Shown piece after piece: positions 34,401 through 46,975 of a DNA stretch of 64,000 nt. The notes beneath the pieces are model-generated. The model was not told the DNA's origin and ran no database searches. It saw only the letters and a list, made by a program, of their open reading frames with translations. This DNA is from Pholis gunnellus (lineage: Eukaryota; Chordata; Actinopteri; Perciformes; Pholidae), in assembly GCA_910591455.2 (NCBI GenBank), contig OU342804.1, forward strand, positions 9,369,133-9,433,132. Reading direction: 5' to 3'. Every line of letters begins with the position of its first letter. Position 1 is the first letter of the stretch. Made by a program: the position numbers and the translations under genes.

Positions 34401-35549
34401 CTCAGTTCCTGTTAAACTGAGGAGGAACATAGTCAAACCTTGTTTTCGTTTTGGGCAAATGAAGAAATCTCTATGGGCTATCCTGTCACTGATCAATGCA
34501 CAGTTAGATGTTTAACATCTGGCAAGCCACTGGAAATTGGCTTCTATGGCATCATCGCGTCGCCATCCTCCTCCCATCATTAGCTTTCACCATTGCCCCG
34601 GGGTTCATAATGTCGTTAGCTTACATAGAGTCGCAGTAAAGTGATGTTACATGACGTTTCTCAACTCCTTTTATTGAAGTAGCCTGCCATGCCGCCTGCT
34701 TGTCCTATTCCATGGGCACCACAGGGAAATAAGACATGATGAGAGCAGAGGCTTGATGACATGAGGTTTAAAATTTCTTGCGTCAAACATCATTTAATTT
34801 GGGGATTAGGCAAATAAAAAGCATCACACAAGCTAGCAGGATAAGCTTTCTAGCAGTGGCGTAATTTTACGTGTTCATGGAGAATGGGCTATAAAGGATT
34901 TGGTATTAAGCCAGTTTAAGCTTTTATACATTTTCAGTGTCACTTTTGCAGCCTGATGTTAATCTGCTACATTTTTTTTGTTCAACATCAGTATGTAGCA
35001 CAAACGGTTTAATGCAGAAAGTTGCACCATTGCTGCACTAGTTTTAATCGAATGTGCAGTCAAAATGATTAGCCACAATGACTGAAATTATGTAGTTGTA
35101 ATTACAAACAGATGGGAGGCTTTATTTGCACTTAAGGCGACTGTGTGCATGGGAAATGCAGTGTGAACAAGAATAATTAAGAAGTTAAAGTCCTGTTTTT
35201 TTGTGTTTTAGTTGTGTTTAAATATACAACACTATGATGTAAATTTGTTTCAAATTAGCTATATAGTTATATGAATGCTCTGCCTGGAGCAGCCAGCACC
35301 TTCTAGCCTTGAGGTTGAGAAGATCTCTCTCTTTTTTCTTTTCTTTTTTAATCTATTGAGACCTTAGTGTGTTTGTTTTCTGGAGGGAAGCAGCGTGTAA
35401 AGGCTGCAGTGCCCCATGCTGAGATATTTCACGATACCTGAGGGCTCATTGGGATGGTGACTATTCAAGTGAGTTGGACTGTACTTTCTGTTTCAGGATT
35501 CCATTTCATTTGTGCTTTGAATTAAAAATAAAACAAGTTGCTATAGTGC

Positions 35550-35640
35550 AGTCATTCCCATCTCTGGGATCTCATCTCTCAAAGGGGTCTTGAGATTTAT
35601 ATGAGGGGTCACAAAATTATGAAAGGGACAAATAAAAAAA
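35550..35640. repeat. Possible interspersed repeat fragment
   Basis: 'tctgggatctcatctc' followed by 'aaaggggtcttgagattta' and 'tatgaggggtcacaaaatta' resembles a teleost repeat phrase ('ggggtctgcgagatttatatgaggggtcg..'), from memory only. Confidence 0.35.
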
Positions 35641-36249
35641 AAAAAGCATATTTTACACAACGTTATGTCACTACGTATTCACTCGAATGCCATAACCTGT
35701 GACGGTGAGTCATAACACAAATTAAACATTTAGAATTTCAATGTTTTTCATAAAGTGTTTTTTTCAGTGAACATTTGCATAATCGCCATATCGAGCATAT
35801 GTGGGCATTAACAGTACATTTTAATTTGTGCATGCTTCTCACATTGTCTAATATCAAAAAATATAATGCATATTATATGACAAATGCTGCACATATTCAT
35901 GATCCCAAGAGGGTGTTTGCTAATAACTTTTCTGACTCATTTGTTCCACGATTGGAACAAAACGGCTGGTACACAAGAAGTATTAAAATCTGCGGAGCTG
36001 ACCACAAAAGAGTTGAATTATCTTCCCCAGAGGATGAACCTGTTTTTGGAAAACTCTGTGAACTGTCCTCTTCCCAATGTCAGCTTTTTACACATGGCTG
36101 AATTGGCATGACATTTGTTGTGGCTATTTCTTTATTTTAACAGGACTCATTTTGCCTCTCTATTTCAGAAATGCCACACTGTTACATTCATTCCCGCCTG
36201 GTACAACCACAGCCCTCTGTTGGCCACTGAGCAACTACACCGTGGTAGA

Positions 36250-36540
36250 ATGTTACAGTAGGTGAGTAGGAAATGCAGTATGCCAAAAATAGCAGGATGT
36301 TCCAATACATCCGGTCGCATTTTGCAGTCTGCAAGCCAGCGTGCATTTCTGGCTGTTCTGACCCACAATCCTCTGAGCAGCCGATGTACAGTATGAGCAA
36401 GAGGGGAAGTTCAAGGTGCCATGAGGAAGTAGTGTGTCCCCATTGGATGTGTTCTGCATGCAATACGTACTTTGTAACGACAGCTGCAGTACAAAAAGTA
36501 TGCGATTTGGAAAGCAGCGCATCTGTGCAGGTTACTACGA
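36250..36540. repeat. Possible MITE-like repeat
   Basis: Text with 'gtaggaaatgcagtatgcc', 'gccgatgtacagtatgagca', 'catgaggaagtagtgtgtcc' and 'agtatgcgatttggaaagca' resembles fish repeats that carry 'agtatgcgatttcggacaca'. Ends and family are uncertain. Confidence 0.35.
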
Positions 36541-37239
36541 CATTTACTGGGATTATTTATGGTGTTTATTTTGCTCGTGAAATGACCTTTCCTTCCTTTG
36601 CCGGCCTCAGGGCTTCTTCTTGTTCTAACAATAAATAATCAGAATGTTGTTTATTCTGTCCAACACGCTGATATGTTGCAATGCATGTTGCAACCTCTAT
36701 TGGCTTAAGTGTTCAACCTATTTATGAACAATTATCAAATAATATTCATAAAATTAAAACACACTGCCAGGGTGTTTTTTTTAACTTAGATTTGTCGGAT
36801 ATGTGTGTGTATGTGAAGAAGTGATCGGAAGCTGATATGAATGTGATCTTCAAAATATCCAGTTTCTTGGTGATGCAGCTCTACCTCCCAGTCCTTTTAA
36901 ACCAGCTGGTTCATTGCACAGGCCCACAGCAGGGTGAGTTGTTTGCAGTTTACTCAGTGTACAACAGAGGTCACTAGAAGCTGCTGTTGCATGAAGATTG
37001 CACATCCTCTCCATCAGAGCTGGTCTGTCACACTGAGTGCTTAAGTTTACAAAAAAATGCTGTAGTTGTGAAAGTCTTTCTTTAAGCTACCATTAACAAA
37101 CAGCTTGTATCTTATTTCCACCCGCTCTGATTCAGCAAACCTGCAAGCACAGGCGTGCTTTATTTATGCTGCTGGATTTTATGCGTGACAGTTTTGCTGA
37201 GGGGAAAAAAAAACAAAAGTTCCTCCTCCCCGTCTTCCC

Positions 37240-37480
37240 CATGTTTCCCCCATTGATTTTTGGCGCTGCTTTGATATGAATCTGCGCCAGAAGTGTCAAT
37301 TAGATGAATCACTGTTAGTCCAAGCTGGCATAGCTCGGCACTGACAGAAGGGAGAATTCCACGCGGATCAAATAAATACAGATGTGAGGTAATTAGTTGT
37401 ATTCCCAAGGAGCCCATTGTGGGCATGTTAAAGATGCTTGGGATCAGCTGGCTGTCCCACTAGCAGCTTTTATCAATTTA
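37240..37480. promoter_or_regulatory. Candidate conserved non-coding element
   Basis: High-complexity block with TAAT/ATTA cores and phrases such as 'gaggtaattagttgtattcc' and 'tgtcaattagatgaatcac', bounded by AT-rich simple DNA. Enhancer-like by character only. Confidence 0.25.
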
Positions 37481-38384
37481 AACAGGAACGGAAAACTAGG
37501 TGGGTCATAACCCATGTGGCTCTGCATGAGTCACATGACCAGCCTGGCAGGTGAAATGAGCTGCTTGGAAATTTTAATAGAAGCTGACTTTTAACAAAAG
37601 CCTTTCCTCTTCTTTCACAGAAACTCCCCAATTTGAGAAATTAAACAAATACTTATTCAAATTTCAAGGTAAATCTTGTCCATAAAGTTCACGCACCTGT
37701 AGGCTAGCGCTAAAACTGAATTTATAATGTTCTGAGCCACGACCGGGGACTGTTTTTTGCATTACTCATTCTGTTTTTGTAGTATTTAGTAATTAATTTC
37801 CCTTTTCTTTAACCTTGATTCAACCAACCTGAGAGCTAATTCTTATTAACAATGTCATCCTGCGTGGTTAGAGGAATCTTGATTAGTGGACCTGAATGAA
37901 AGGAGGAACAACATGATGAAAAAGTAGCAAAGCACACAGAAACACACAGACTTGTACAACGACTGACTGCAGTTTTCCTAAACTGAATATTAAACACCTC
38001 ATCTCTGTGTTTTTAAACAAGAATTAAGCAAAGTACAGTATGCTGATGGTCCTGTTGAAAGAGTTTTTGACAAACGCTGTCGCTTTGGTATATTGCAAGA
38101 TTCTGGGAGGCAGATCAGGTTATAGGCCGCCAAAAATTAATGTGAAACACGCTTTGATCTTCACTCCGACCAAAAACACATCTGATCCAAAAAAGCGCTG
38201 CTTTAAGTGCATCATCTTTAACAAAAAGAGTGTACGTTTGCCAAATAATACAGCCATCACGATTAATGCCACCTCCTTGTGAAATTGAAACCCACTTTTT
38301 ATTTTTTTGTGCTCTCGCAATTATAGGCCCCTTCAGGAGGGGACGTATTTATGCCCAGCAGTTAGCAATGCATTGATTTAATAC

Positions 38385-38565
38385 GTTTCTAATCAGGACA
38401 TACAGCTTCAGGGCCTGAAATGTTAATTTTTCCTGCAGCTTACAAAGTAGCCTTTGATTTTCTGTCACGGCAGTAATTACAGTGTTTTGCCACTAGATAG
38501 GGAGAGAGCTTTGTCTCGTCTAATTATGAGGTAATCATTGCTGTAGTGCCAGCATGTTGTTCTCA
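38385..38565. promoter_or_regulatory. Candidate conserved non-coding element
   Basis: Includes 'gccactagatagggagaga', 'ctaattatgaggtaatcatt' and 'cggcagtaattacagtgttt'. A dense set of ATTA cores in complex sequence with no repeat signature. Function is inferred. Confidence 0.28.
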
Positions 38566-38654
38566 CCTTTTTGTTAATACTATTTTAATTTTATTTTTAC
38601 GGCTTCCGGCTGTTATACCTTCCCTTCTAATTCACACTGTGACACCGTTAACAC

Positions 38655-38677
38655 TGTGTGTGTGTGTGTGTGTGTGT
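38655..38677. repeat. (TG)n short microsatellite
   Basis: About 23 bp of TG units. Confidence 0.9.
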
Positions 38678-39954
38678 ATTTGGAGTGTAGTAGCCTAGTG
38701 ACTGTAATTGTTGTGGTATGGGTGCTGTTAATTACTGGAGTAAACGGTTGAATCACGGCCAGGGCCCTTTGTGGTTGCAGAGTGGCGGGCAGCAGCAGAG
38801 AGAGACAGAGGGCTGGAAAATTGTTTTTACCATCTGGGGACCGAGGGAGAGAGAAGGGAAGCAGAGAGGAGAAAAGGGGGAACAGCGGCAGACAAAAAGG
38901 CCCAATTGGTGGCCAGAGCCTAAGGGTCCGGGGGTCCATATGGAAGGAAACACTTTGCCTTGCGCTTTATTGCACACCTTGCTGTTTTAATCAATGGCAA
39001 GCCTGTTCACAGAGCCTAGAGCAGCAGTGGTTGTTTCTCATTGTCTCACTGCTACTTCCACTTTTCCTGCTCCAATAAACCCCGACACTTCTTACCAAAT
39101 CTCTGAAGGGCTGTGCGGCACTTTCAGGCCTCTCTGGAAGCCAGAGAAGTGGATGTGCCGCGGTGAAAACATTTACACTATGGGACAAAGTAAAAAAGCT
39201 CCCATTTTGTAATGATGATTTGATACGCTTTCGGCTCCTGCCTGCGCTTTTCTAATTTCCCGGCAAAGCAGGGATAAGAATGTAGACGCCTGCTGTGTTT
39301 GGAGTCGTTTCTTAAAATGGAGGACACCATTCCATCTGAATTCCATTTGAGTGTTGAAAGTAATGGGATTAGGCTGCAAAAAGGCGTGTTAACACCGAGA
39401 CGCTGGGACGTGTGCTAATAGCGCCATAAAAGTGCCAGCCAGCAGTCGTCCGACTCCCTCGTAACCCCACCCTGGTTGGAGGCAGCGCCGGTAATCACCC
39501 CCCTCAGACCAAGCACCGCGTTGAGGAGCGAGGAGAAAGCCGTTTGGCTGCGTGGGAGGCTGAGTGTTCCTGCATCAATATTTCATTACATTAGACCCAT
39601 TTTGTAAAGAACACACTAAACAGGTGAAGCTACCTGTTTGAAATGGAGGACCTGCTGTTTTAATTTCATGGGCAACATCTTAGATAAGTAGTAACAGAGC
39701 CGCAATCAAACAGTGGATTGCTTTGCACTGTATGTCTGATGCACATAATCACTATAAAGGATAAATCCCTTCAAATTACAATTTGTGTTGTTCGCAGTGA
39801 TCTATAGGGCAACTCCATACATGAGCTTAAGTTATGTCACACAAGACTAGTACAGTTGTTTAAGTTGTTTACTTATCATGTAAGTAAACAACACATGATA
39901 TCTGTTTAGTGTAAACATGTAAAACTTCCAAGCTGTTGGTCATTTCTAGTTTAA

Positions 39955-40325
39955 TCATCAAGTACTGTACTTATGCACAATTGTGACATTCTCACACTTT
40001 ACTTGAATATTTCCATTTTCTGCTACTTACTGCTCCCCTAAATATATAGTTACTGGTTCAATATTTACATAAAAATGTATCGATGGAGCTATATCTTAAT
40101 TAAGAAGTAGTAGAAATAGAATTGGCTCCACATTGACGATCAAAACAATACTATGATGTTCTATAATTATATAACACTTTGAAAGGAGCCATTCTGCACA
40201 TTTTTCTTTTTTCATAAAAGTTCATGTTGCTGATTATAGTTCTGTACTTTTACTTGTAATGGAGTATTTTTTGTCTACTTTTATTCAAGTAAAGTATCTG
40301 AGTAATTCTTCCATCACTGCTGACT
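39955..40325 (-). repeat. Interspersed repeat, 'acttttacttgagtaa' family (copy 1)
   Basis: 'caagtactgtacttatgcac', 'tctgtacttttacttgtaat', 'ggagtattttttgtctactt' and the terminal 'aagtatctgagtaattcttc' then 'catcactgc' match a very common percomorph repeat. Opposite orientation to the copy at 50695. Confidence 0.65.
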
Positions 40326-41039
40326 ATACATAATGTAACATGTCCACTGCAGCCACAATGAGTCATTTTCTTTTTCAAAAATATGGAGAGTTGAGACTGT
40401 GAGGCAAAGTGAACATGCAATTTCAATTTCATCACAGACTTTCTATTGTAATACCATGGATGGAGATGTATTATTATTTAATGCTCTTATGATTGAAAGT
40501 AGCTTTCAGATGCCAGTAGATGTAAAAGGGATTGCTCATTGATTAAATCATCTATTTTACTACAACCAGATCATTTGTGACGACGATCAACTGACGGCCA
40601 TTTGTTAGATAATGACTCATCTATATGCGGGTATCTTAGAGATGCACCCCCATATTTTGTTGTGACACCAATAACCAGTAAACCAGATGTTTTGATGCTC
40701 AATAAAGTTCACAGTTGAGTTTCAAACTAGAGCAGTATCTTTGAGGATTTTTTTGGGGGGGGATTATAAAATGTAGCCCAAAAAAACCTCATCATGCCTG
40801 AATAGTGTGTACTAAACTGTGATTGGCTGGTACAGCTGCATGATGTCATCCAGATGTCGACATGCTGCAGTACACAGGGTGCTTAACAGAAACAGAATTC
40901 AGCATAACGTCTACTTTTAAGAAGCCGGACTTCAACAGTCTGCACTGTCTCTCCTCCTCGTAAACTGACACTGTCACTGTTGTTTGGCTGGTTGTATTAC
41001 AGCCTTTGCCATTACTTGGATTTGTGATTAAATTTAGCA

Positions 41040-41268
41040 AAGTGCTGCCGATAGCCGAATTGTCCAGCCACTCTCAATTACCGTCTTGGGAGGGTACCTG
41101 AGAAAGCTTAACGCAGCAATTAACAACTTAATTAAGTGCCACAGCCATTGTGGCACTTCTGGAGCCATGCAACAAGGGGCGTATTGATTGCAGGGGATTG
41201 CCAGTTGGTCCCCAATTGATCGCCCAATTGATTGGCTTGGATAGGCATTCCTCAATGACTCGGCGAAG

Positions 41269-41270
<2 letters not shown>
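41040..41270. promoter_or_regulatory. Candidate conserved non-coding element
   Basis: Contains four CAATT/AATTG motifs (e.g. 'cccaattgatcgcccaattg') and 'aattaacaacttaattaagt' in complex sequence, ending at a GT microsatellite. Enhancer-like by character only. Confidence 0.25.

Positions 41271-41334
<64 letters not shown>
41271..41334. repeat. (GT)n microsatellite
   Basis: Perfect GT tract of 64 bp. Confidence 0.97.
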
Positions 41335-41337
<3 letters not shown>

Positions 41338-41864
41338 GTCTCAGAGGAAGTAGCCGTCACGCCGCTGTGTGACACACTGATAATGACCTGCCAGACTGGC
41401 TGCGTGGCCTCACCCAATCCCCCTGGGTGTGACACACATGTCTGGTGTCAATCACTCACTCATTCTCTGTCTCTTACTCTCACTTCACACACACTGACAA
41501 ACACACCCATGCAAACACACACTCACAGAGGTCTCAAGACCACGCTTGAATCCTACGCAACATCTGTAGTCTATTTATTCTAAATACACCTGACAGGGAT
41601 GCAGTAATAAATACACACACACACACCACAGAATACATGGTTAATACTGAATACACAGGTAAAGTACAAACTGATACCGTAACATTATAAACACAAATAC
41701 ACTTCTTTTTAATTTAATTGCATGTTTTTACATAATTTCTTTTAAAGTGATGTTTTAATGTATGCTGGTAAGACTTTATTTGTTATTCTTTTTTCTTCAG
41801 ATACAGAAGCTCTTGTAGATAAACATTGGACACAGACAAGCACATGAGCACGGATACAATGACA

Positions 41865-41887
41865 ACACACACACACACACACACACA
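41865..41887. repeat. (AC)n short microsatellite
   Basis: About 23 bp of AC units. Confidence 0.9.
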
Positions 41888-42589
41888 GGGGTCCAGTGCT
41901 CCCTGGGGAGCAGTTAGGATGCGGAGCAGGGCTGGATGTAGGAGGGGAGAGAAGTGGTGGTAAGACGTCAAATAAACTGTCATCTCTTATTGTGCCAATG
42001 AAGTAATTCCCTTTTAAAGGCTTGACCCTTCACCCCGGAGGAGCTCGGCCAATTGCGCAGAGCACTGGAGGAGACGTGAGGTGATAACAACTGAGGGGGG
42101 AGGGTGCAGCGCCGGGCTCACCCTGGACCGGTTACACCACATCACCAGGTAAAGGATGTGTCCAAATCCATTAAAAATAACCCCACACTTTAACAACCAA
42201 TTGTTTATCTTAGTGCCAGCATTCAAGTGTTATCACAATTTCAGATTAATAAAATCAAACATTTATCTGAATGTTGACTCTATTTTTAATTCTCTAAGGT
42301 TTTACTAAACATCTCCCTTTTTCATTTTAACTGCATTTCACTCACAGCATTAGTAGTTCCTTATTTCACCAGTAGGGGGTAGTGTTATATGGACAGACTT
42401 GAGGACAACTCTCAATGAGATACTCTGGCTTCTGGCACAGGACTATTCAGCTCTGATCAAATACGTTTTTGGCAAATACATTCACAACTTCCCGGATGGT
42501 TATACCGAGCTACGCTTCAATCACTGATGTAATGACACTTGATTGTGAGGAAAATTGTTTGTTTGACATGTACACCAACACACACGCTC

Positions 42590-42615
42590 ACACACACACA
42601 CACACACACACACAC
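42590..42615. repeat. (CA)n short microsatellite
   Basis: About 25 bp of CA units flanked by imperfect CACACGCTCA and CGAACACACAC. Confidence 0.88.
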
Positions 42616-44464
42616 GAACACACACTCAGAGTGCTTGACAGGCTGAGCTCTCTCCCTGCGCCTGCTGTGGTTCTGAGGTGGTCAACTTATGACCTGTAAT
42701 TACATTGCTACTTTGCTCACACATCTCACCGGAGCAGGTTGGTCTCGGACACTTCAATTACCTCACTTCAATACCTCTGTTGCTCTCACATGCCCGGCAA
42801 AATCATAATGATAGCCCAGGGAATGGACTGATACAAATTTTATTACATGTGCCACAGGAATTGTTGCCAACAGAAAGCCCTTACAGAAAAAAACTAAATG
42901 TTTTTACCAGAAAACAACAAGATAGATCAAACCTAATGTTTTACACGATTTGCATATATCAAAACAGGCATTATTTGTGAGGGAATTAAAAACGTGAACT
43001 CTCATGCATCCTCATAGACAGGCTTGTAACCTCTTGTACCATTTCAATATGCAGATATTTCAATTCTTAAACAAGCTAAGCTTGAGAAAACAGCACAGCA
43101 AGGCCAACAACAATGCCCGGCACATATTCTTTGAAATTGGTCTGCATCAATTTGCATTCAAACTTGTTGTAAAATAGAGCAAAAGATCCATCTATTGGGG
43201 CACATTTGAAGGTTGTGTCCAGGTCGCATATGTTTGCCCTTGCATAGCTCTGTCACATTGTGGTGTAACGGAGCCTCAGCTGCAGGATTGCAGTTTTTAA
43301 TGAAAAAGTGGGGGCCTTGTTATATCCCACAATGAAGCTGTGTGGACACACACAAAAACACAGACGCACACACAGATTGAACCAGACAATGATAGCTAGA
43401 GTCGTGGCTGATAATGCACACATGTGTTTCCCTGAGAAAAGCAAATTTGGGACGTTTCGTTGATAATCTGAAAGAATCTCAAACGAGTGTTAGATATTCC
43501 ACGTCTCAAAACTTCCATCAAGTATGCGAGTAAAACATCCACAGTTATTAACTGATGGGCAAATGCAACTTTGGATAATTAAAAACAGGCAGCCAGACAT
43601 TTTCACATCTTTTGGGGGGGTTATTGTGGAGTTCAAGGCCAGGCTTGTTTCAACATTTATAATTTTCTTACCCAAGTAATGCTTTTTGTCTTTTTTTCCA
43701 TTTCCAGGATGTAACTATCTTTTTATCAGTCAGCCTTCCGCTAAGTGATTATTACCTTCACACTATTTTTTAGAACTGATTTGGGGATTTAATTAGGTAT
43801 GTGTAATCCAATAAACAGAGCATGATTCATTATTTTATAGATCCTTCAAAAAATAAAAAACACACACAAACTTAAACATTTATCTAACCATAAGTTTGTG
43901 CACAGAGATATAACGGAACCGGCTAGAATATGCCTCTAAGTGGCACTTAAAACTTCTTGTTGTAAAAGTTGCACCTGCTCTTGTTTCTTGTTTTTTTTAT
44001 AGTTTGTCATTAAAGTGACACATTGATCCCAATAATTTACAACGAGTTATTGATAAACGGGACGAGGGATCTGAATATCTAGGAGCTGGTTGACATGGCA
44101 GAGGGACTTGTGCTGAATGTCTGTCTTCAGTCCAATGAACGTCTTTGAAGAGCGCTCATCGGTCAGCTGTGGTGTCCGATAAAAAATACTCACCTACACG
44201 CTTCACTCTTCACAGATACTCCGTCTTTTTGTTGGCCAACAAAATGTCACCCAACAACTGACCCCAGTAGCTTGAAATGACCTGCTCAGAAATCTCAAAA
44301 CTGCAAATTGTTGGCAAGTGTAACTGTTGTGTACTCTCTTGTTTTTGTTTTTAAAATAATTAATTAAGCTCGTGCAGCTTCTTACCCTGCTGGACACACA
44401 AACCTGGATCTCATCACAACAGAAAGGTTGCATATACGTCTCACAGCCAGCTTCAGGGGCATGA

Positions 44465-44537
44465 GTACTTTTAAATTGGTATATTAGTACTTTTACTTTG
44501 CTTAACGATCTGAAAACTTCCTTCACCGCTGCACAAG
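44465..44537 (-). repeat. 'acttttacttgagtaa' family fragment
   Basis: 'agtacttttactttgcttaa' then 'cgatctgaaaacttccttca' and 'ccgctgcac' match the terminal part of copy 1. Confidence 0.4.
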
Positions 44538-45789
44538 AATGACAAACTAAAGGGACGGCTGACACATGCAGCTTCAAAGAGTCCACTCAGCAGTTTACAA
44601 ACCACCATCTGTCAGAAAACATGAAAGAATACTATTAAAATAAATATAATAAAATAAGTTAAACTGTCATCCCTTTGCCCAAAATAATCTCATCCTTCTA
44701 TGTGGAAAGCTTTTAGTCTTAGATGAACTCACAGAATGTTGCTGGTTTTTCCAATTTAGGATTAAATACATAAAATGTTTGATTGTGCCATTCTAGAGTA
44801 TTTCTTTCTTTCTTTTGATGCAGGTCAAATATTCTCTTTAGAATTATTAAACCAATCAATAATTTCAGTTTTCTTGTTAATTTAGAATATAAAAGTGTTC
44901 AGTACGTGCTGTGGAGATTTTCAAACCTACATTTTTTATGTTACATTTTGCATTATATTGTTTATTTAATTGGCTTTTAGTCTTCCAGTTTCCTAATACC
45001 ACTTAAACAATATACTCAACAAACAAAATGTCTTTATCAAATCATGTCATAACTGGCGTTGCTTCTGGTTTATGATGCAGGATTGTAATCTACCGTTTAC
45101 TCGTGTAAGGGCTTTTGATAACTCGGAAATATTAGTGTAAGAATCTGTGTTTAGTCTGCTCAGAGAAGTGCATCACTTCATGCTGACAGTATTGCTTAAA
45201 TACACTCCTACGGTGGGAATTGGAACCAAAAAAACGCTGTGCAGCCACTATTGGTAATTGTAAGGAGAAGGTCAGACAATAGGCGGAAGGAAGGATAAAG
45301 ATTTAAGTGTGTCGGCAGTCAGGAGAATCTCATCTGACAGGAAAGACCAACACACACCAACCCCACCACAACTTTCCACTGACTCACCACAGTATCAGGT
45401 AAGTTGGCCGCCATAAATAAGACCAAAGGGGTGCTAACGGCCTACTTCATTAACCACAACCTAAATAATTTGCTATCCATTCCTTATACTGAACAAAATA
45501 GCATCATCGTGTTGAATCTTATTGATCCTAATATGAAACATTTTTCCCTCAAGGGAGGTCAGAGGTCAGGTTTGTTACCACGTTTTAGTTTTTTTTAGTA
45601 ACTGGAATTCAAACAAATATAAAAAAGTGTACAGTTTACATGGGGTTAGGAAATCAAATATATTAAAAGTGTTAAATACCAAATTCAAATGATTAATGTA
45701 GCATCAAATGATGTTCTGTGTAAAGATAATGACGTCCTGAGCAGAGAATGAAGTCGTTTTTGTGTTGTAATCCAAGTTGATCTGTTCTT

Positions 45790-46110
45790 TGTTTATGTTG
45801 CTGGTCCAGCTGTGTTTACCTTTTAGTGCATGCACTTTTTAGTGCATGTCCCTGTGTGTATACCCGACTGGCTAGCTAATCTCCACTGCTCTACACGGCC
45901 CTTACTGCTGATTGCGCCACCCCGACTGACGGCATTGTCCTGAGAGCGTAGTGGCCACTCTCCGGTTCCCCCTCAGGTTAAAACTGTTCGCTCTGTCAGC
46001 ACTATTGCCGTTGTTTGTACTGTTCGTGCTGTTAGCCCCGTTAGCTTCTAGCCCGTGGCTTAGCCGTCAACATGTTGAGAACCATGTGGAGACAATCACA
46101 ATCCCTCAAT
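45790..46110. repeat. Possible interspersed repeat ('gttagccccgttagcttc')
   Basis: Sequence from 'gtttaccttttagtgcatg' through 'ggctagctaatctccactgc', 'gctgttagccccgttagctt' and 'caacatgttgagaacc' resembles a CG-rich percomorph repeat from memory. It also holds a direct repeat of TTTTAGTGCATG (45821-45849). Confidence 0.35.
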
Positions 46111-46814
46111 TATAAATATGCTCTAATTTCTAATTTAGCACCTTAAGATAGATTTCTATGAATACACTTAATAATACACTATTTATTTCATATTTAAATT
46201 ACATTTTGAAGCTAAAAGACAACAAAATATATCCACTGTGCTTTTGTCTAATGTCTCTACACAATATATACAAATTTAGCAATTCAGCATCATATTGAAC
46301 ACTTCGTTGTTGCAATTTAAGTTATAATTGAATACGACATTGAGAGTCACAGCTGCAGCGTAAAAAAATCACCATTTAAAACACGGGTTCATAGAAAATA
46401 TAGGAACAGAAAGAAAGTATTTTGTATCAAATGATTAAATGATTTCCTTCTTTCATTATATTGTTTCTTTTCTTTGCTACTTTCACTGTTCCGTTCATTG
46501 TGTCGGGCTTTATATGACATGTGAGCACTGACCATGATGAGTTCTTTCACACACCAAAGGTCAGAGGCATCACTTACAGAAAGAGAAGGACCCCCCCAAA
46601 CACTCACTCAGTCATTTACCTCATTCCTTATCAATTATTGAAATGCAGTTGTCAGTTGAAAAGCCAGCCAGACTTTCCGTTGATCTGTTTGATGAATATT
46701 TCAGCTGACAAACAGGCTACCTGACACTCTGCACCAAATCAATGTGTGGTTGGCCACAGTCATGCACATATACATGCACATGTATATACAGTTACAGTGT
46801 TGTTGTTGTTACTA

Positions 46815-46975
46815 CTCTCTTCTAAATGTTTACTTAATGTTTATTTACATTGATTTCCCCATTAAGTACTACGCAATAGTGTAACACTTCTCTACTTTTA
46901 CTTTACTAGATTTTGAATGCAGGGCTTTTACATTGAACAGGGTGTTTTCACAGAGTGGTATTTAAAAAACACATG
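46815..46975 (-). repeat. 'acttttacttgagtaa' family fragment
   Basis: 'tctctacttttactttacta', 'gattttgaatgcagggcttt' and 'tcacagagtggtattt' match internal text of this family. Confidence 0.55.

Noticed and set aside
35775..36101. Open frame of 108 codons, considered as an exon of a missing neighbour gene
   Set aside because: It does not resemble AAGAB, IQCH or any family I know.
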